Shown: in pieces, positions 62,901 to 64,000 of the stretch
Layout of the letters: each line of letters starts with the position of its first letter
Numbering within the stretch: the stretch's first letter is position 1
DNA from: Echinococcus granulosus
Taxonomy: Eukaryota; Platyhelminthes; Cestoda; Cyclophyllidea; Taeniidae
Direction: 5' to 3'
DNA length: 64,000 nucleotides
Assembly (NCBI RefSeq): GCF_000524195.1
Contig: NW_020170477.1
Location: 73,487 to 137,486, forward strand
Translations under genes and position numbers: made by a program
The notes under the pieces: generated by a model
Database searches by the model: none
The model's input: the letters and a program-made list of their open reading frames with translations, nothing else
Told to the model about the DNA's origin: nothing

Positions 62901-63351
62901 GCTCTTACGATGCAAGCTTGGAGGTTTGTGCCTGTGCTTGTACTCTCCACTTGTCCGGAAACACTTTTACTACGCTGAGTCGACCTTTGTGGCAGGTCTG
63001 GTTGGTCATTTGGTGAGGAGGTGGGGTGTGATGAGCGTCCCTCTGTATCACCCATAAAAAAGGTGTTGGAAGACCTTGAACCAGAGAAGTAGTCTCGACG
63101 AGCCTGATGACTTCGATTATCAATGCCTCGCTGGAAAATATCGACTCGAGGTACAAAGGAGAGAACAGTAATTGACTGCCGTCCCTTGTTACTAGGATAG
63201 CTATCGGTACGTGTTACATTAAATGAGGTCGAGGCAAATATCTCCGGGTCAGTGTTGCCGTCTGCGAGGTTTGGAAGTGTGTGTCCATCATTGGTAGGGT
63301 GGTAAACACCATGTTTGTAAGGCTTGAAATCATCAACGTAGTCAAGAGATT
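59933..63351 (-). CDS. Large MYND-like zinc-finger protein, possibly AJM1 type (5' incomplete)
   Basis: One exon of about 3.4 kb runs from a CTCACTTTTAG acceptor (exon starts 63351) to the stop at 59935-59933, about 1,139 residues. The N-terminal two thirds is low-complexity, Ser/Thr/Pro-rich, with proline runs (PSPPPPPLEKS). A folded C-terminal part begins near YSARHFTLLQNRPSALENILLQ and continues through EFFALLTSPAGQG. It is followed by a Cys/His cluster (HCNNPSCP ... CTNCFTAYCSPKCREQALPIHNMVC) with MYND-like spacing, and then GRIRLVCGRILHHL. The arrangement reminds me of apical junction molecule 1 proteins of epithelia, but I cannot confirm that; it may be another MYND family. At least one 5' exon is missing, as no suitable ATG precedes the acceptor nearby. 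Confidence 0.7.
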
Positions 63352-64000
63352 CTAAAAGTGAGAATGAAAGGAGCTTGAATGTCACATGTCACAATGTGAC
63401 AATGCAGATCGATAAGTTAGCAAGGCATTAAGGTATATGAAAGGACTTGCATCAATGCACAATAAAAATTGTTTTTGGTCTAGTGTTTGAAAGCCCTGGG
63501 GAATTTTGGAGGCATTCGCGAAGAGGGAGGGCGATAAGTTTGGCTGGTTGAAACACTAAGCCTGACCTTTCTAATACGGAGTAAGCTTGTTGCGACTAAC
63601 CTTTCTCGTTTGAAAGCAAAGGCGAACTTTGTACTCAATACGCGCAGCAAAACTACCTGTTTCATTTTGGATGCAAAAAAGGACACAAAATCGACCCGAC
63701 ACACAAAAAATGAATACAGTAAACCGGCCAGGAGATTGTGATAACTAAGTTCTCGATGGAGACCTTCTCGGCCAAATACTGTAGTAGTAATGAATCGATC
63801 TGAAGTTGTCTAAATGTTTTGGTATTGAGGTCGCAATGTGTGAAACCTGGGGAATTCAACCGGATTCCTCCTAAGTTATCCAATAATACAGACATTTGGA
63901 CAACTGTAACGAAAGACCGCGAGTAGCAAAACAAGATTGTACTGGAAGTGAATACTAAGTGAGATCCATATAAATGCCACCGGTATTACTTCTACACCTC
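63352..64000. other. Intron or upstream region of the MYND-like gene
   Basis: No conserved exon seen. Since the 3.4-kb exon opens with a splice acceptor, this stretch is probably intron, with the start codon beyond the window or in an exon I cannot recognise. Confidence 0.45.

Overview
This window is eukaryotic. All recognisable genes are split by GT-AG (and some GC-AG) introns, the introns are often only 29-50 nt, and the gene content is animal housekeeping. Gene-poor stretches are filled with short dispersed repeats. One gene has no usable AUG except one that a spliced leader would supply at its acceptor. Together these suggest a parasitic flatworm, cestode-like more than anything else; that is inference, since no marker gene settles the species. 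There is one 100-N assembly gap at 12716-12815.

Layout. 0-10 kb is a run of minus-strand genes: ATG4-type autophagy protease (3' end off the window), mitochondrial ribosomal protein bL20m (MRPL20), queuosine salvage glycosidase QNG1, CLCC1-like ER channel and TOMM20. TOMM20-CLCC1 and MRPL20-ATG4 are so tightly packed that they look like trans-spliced operons. A small putative membrane protein lies on the plus strand inside the largest QNG1 intron. 10-14.7 kb is repeats and the gap. 14.7-17.0 kb (minus) is a TPR protein resembling the Rpl4 chaperone Acl4. 17-20 kb is again repeats. 20.05-36.3 kb (plus) is a full-length-looking ANAPC1 (APC/C scaffold), converging on a GLT1D1-like glycosyltransferase (36.5-38.8 kb, minus, 5' end not found). 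38.8-45.4 kb is gene-poor, with repeats and a degenerate tandem array. 45.4-50.5 kb (plus) is an EPS8-family PTB/SH3 adaptor, converging on an SREK1-like SR protein (51.1-53.5 kb, minus). SREK1 shares a divergent promoter interval with SLBP, the histone hairpin-binding protein (54.2-56.8 kb, plus). RER1 (57.8-58.6 kb) and a large MYND-like zinc-finger protein (59.9-63.35 kb) end the window on the minus strand.

The genes do not form one pathway. Shared features are architectural: extremely short introns (29 nt in RER1, 30 nt in the Acl4-like gene, probably 30 nt in SLBP), three homology-supported GC-AG introns, AAUAAA signals overlapping or next to stop codons, and a roughly 190-bp interspersed element bounded by TG...CA that looks like a solo LTR or TRIM-type element. 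Exon boundaries were derived by hand from reading frame, splice consensus and remembered family alignments; no search was run.
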